Shown here piece after piece: positions 63,574 to 64,000 of a DNA stretch of 64,000 nt (its first letter is position 1; each line of letters begins with the position of its first letter). A program made the position numbers and the translations under genes. Source of the DNA: Notolepis coatsorum (Eukaryota; Chordata; Actinopteri; Aulopiformes; Paralepididae); contig OZ020591.1 in NCBI GenBank assembly GCA_963971535.1, forward strand, positions 19,857,790-19,921,789, written 5' to 3'. The notes below the pieces were generated by a model. That model was not told where the DNA came from and made no database searches. It worked only from the letters and a program-made list of their open reading frames with translations.

Positions 63574-64000
63574 GCACGCTGCTGCTGGAGTTCACTTCGC
63601 CTTTCACATAGCTGCTGTTTAATAATATTGTCGCGTTGGCGAAAGCAGGATGAGAGAGCGTAGATTTCAGTGTGTATCATTTAATCATTTATCATTTAAC
63701 ATTTGAAAGGCATACATTGTTGTCATACAGAAGTACAGAATACTTTTATCCAAAATGCTTCTTACTGTTACTGTTAGAGACTGTGCTAGACAAATGAATG
63801 ACTAATTCGGTCAGAAATAGCGTAACTAATAGCGTTAGTAAGCACTGCTTATATGCTTATTATGTCTGCGGGGTACAGTAAACGTTTCTCCCGGTACATT
63901 CTGAAGAGCACACCGCTTTATGTTGGAGAACCAGCGGTCTTCCGCTCCTCCTCACTCGAGTGAGAGCAAAGCCGTGCGAGGGGGGCGGCACCTCGGCACA
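63574..64000. other. Unassigned, with a LINE family E 3' UTR piece
   Basis: 63715-63790 (TTGTCATACAGAAGTACAGA, ATACTTTTATCCAAAATGC) matches 30150-30225 and is the 3' end of LINE E on the minus strand. The rest, GC-rich at both ends (63510-63590, 63950-64000), shows no gene. Confidence 0.5.

Overview
This is eukaryotic DNA, almost certainly from a teleost fish. The evidence is the transposon mix: hAT elements with 8-bp target duplications, TTAA-site elements, a BEL/Pao and a Ty1/copia LTR retrotransposon, L2/CR1-, Rex- and L1/Tx1-like LINEs, a Penelope-like remnant, tRNA-derived SINEs, and one C2H2 zinc-finger gene of a type that is multiplied in fish. The species cannot be told from the sequence. 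There is no operon structure, no rRNA and no intact tRNA gene. The only candidate host gene is the terminal exon of a zinc-finger gene at 49037-50512, and it is followed by decaying fingers.

Layout. 1-7300: a 40-bp minisatellite, a LINE 3' end with a variable minisatellite in its 3' UTR, a TTAA-flanked fold-back element with a THAP-domain sequence in each arm (2404-3977) inside another LINE, a TTAA-type element (4595-5453) and a hAT element (5472-6378). 7296-11300: one hAT carrying a TTAA-type element, a SINE and a second hAT. 11938-22170: a four-level nest, in which a hAT (TSD CTGGTGAT) holds a hAT (TSD AATGCAAC), which holds a BEL/Pao retrotransposon (TSD CTAGT, two LTRs of about 1.29 kb), which holds a 5'-truncated L1-like LINE inserted at the gag start codon. 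22171-32700: more hATs, LINE pieces and a SINE interrupted by a 9-10-bp-TSD element with a telomere-like minisatellite. 32914-35590: a hAT within a hAT, then a SINE. 36721-39780: two large minisatellites; the first is built from the GIY-YIG endonuclease coding sequence of a Penelope-like element. 40781-45644: a compound palindrome in which a GC-rich arm alternates in orientation around forward and inverted 'TAATGAACAGG' minisatellites. 45645-48485: minisatellites and hAT pieces. 48941-51670: zinc-finger exon, SINE and a poly(A) signal. 52342-53384: a hAT-like element. 54850-58360: a degraded copia element on the minus strand with an apparent half-tRNA-iMet primer site. 58903-61210: a BEL/Pao-type gag truncated in its last zinc knuckle. 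61430-63573: an interrupted L1-like LINE on the minus strand.

The genes do not form a pathway. The information here is insertion history: many boundaries are fixed to the base by target-site duplications, so relative ages can be read directly. The most unusual items are the THAP fold-back element, the Penelope-derived minisatellite, the compound palindrome and the RT-less BEL element. Stretches with nothing recognisable are listed as unassigned.
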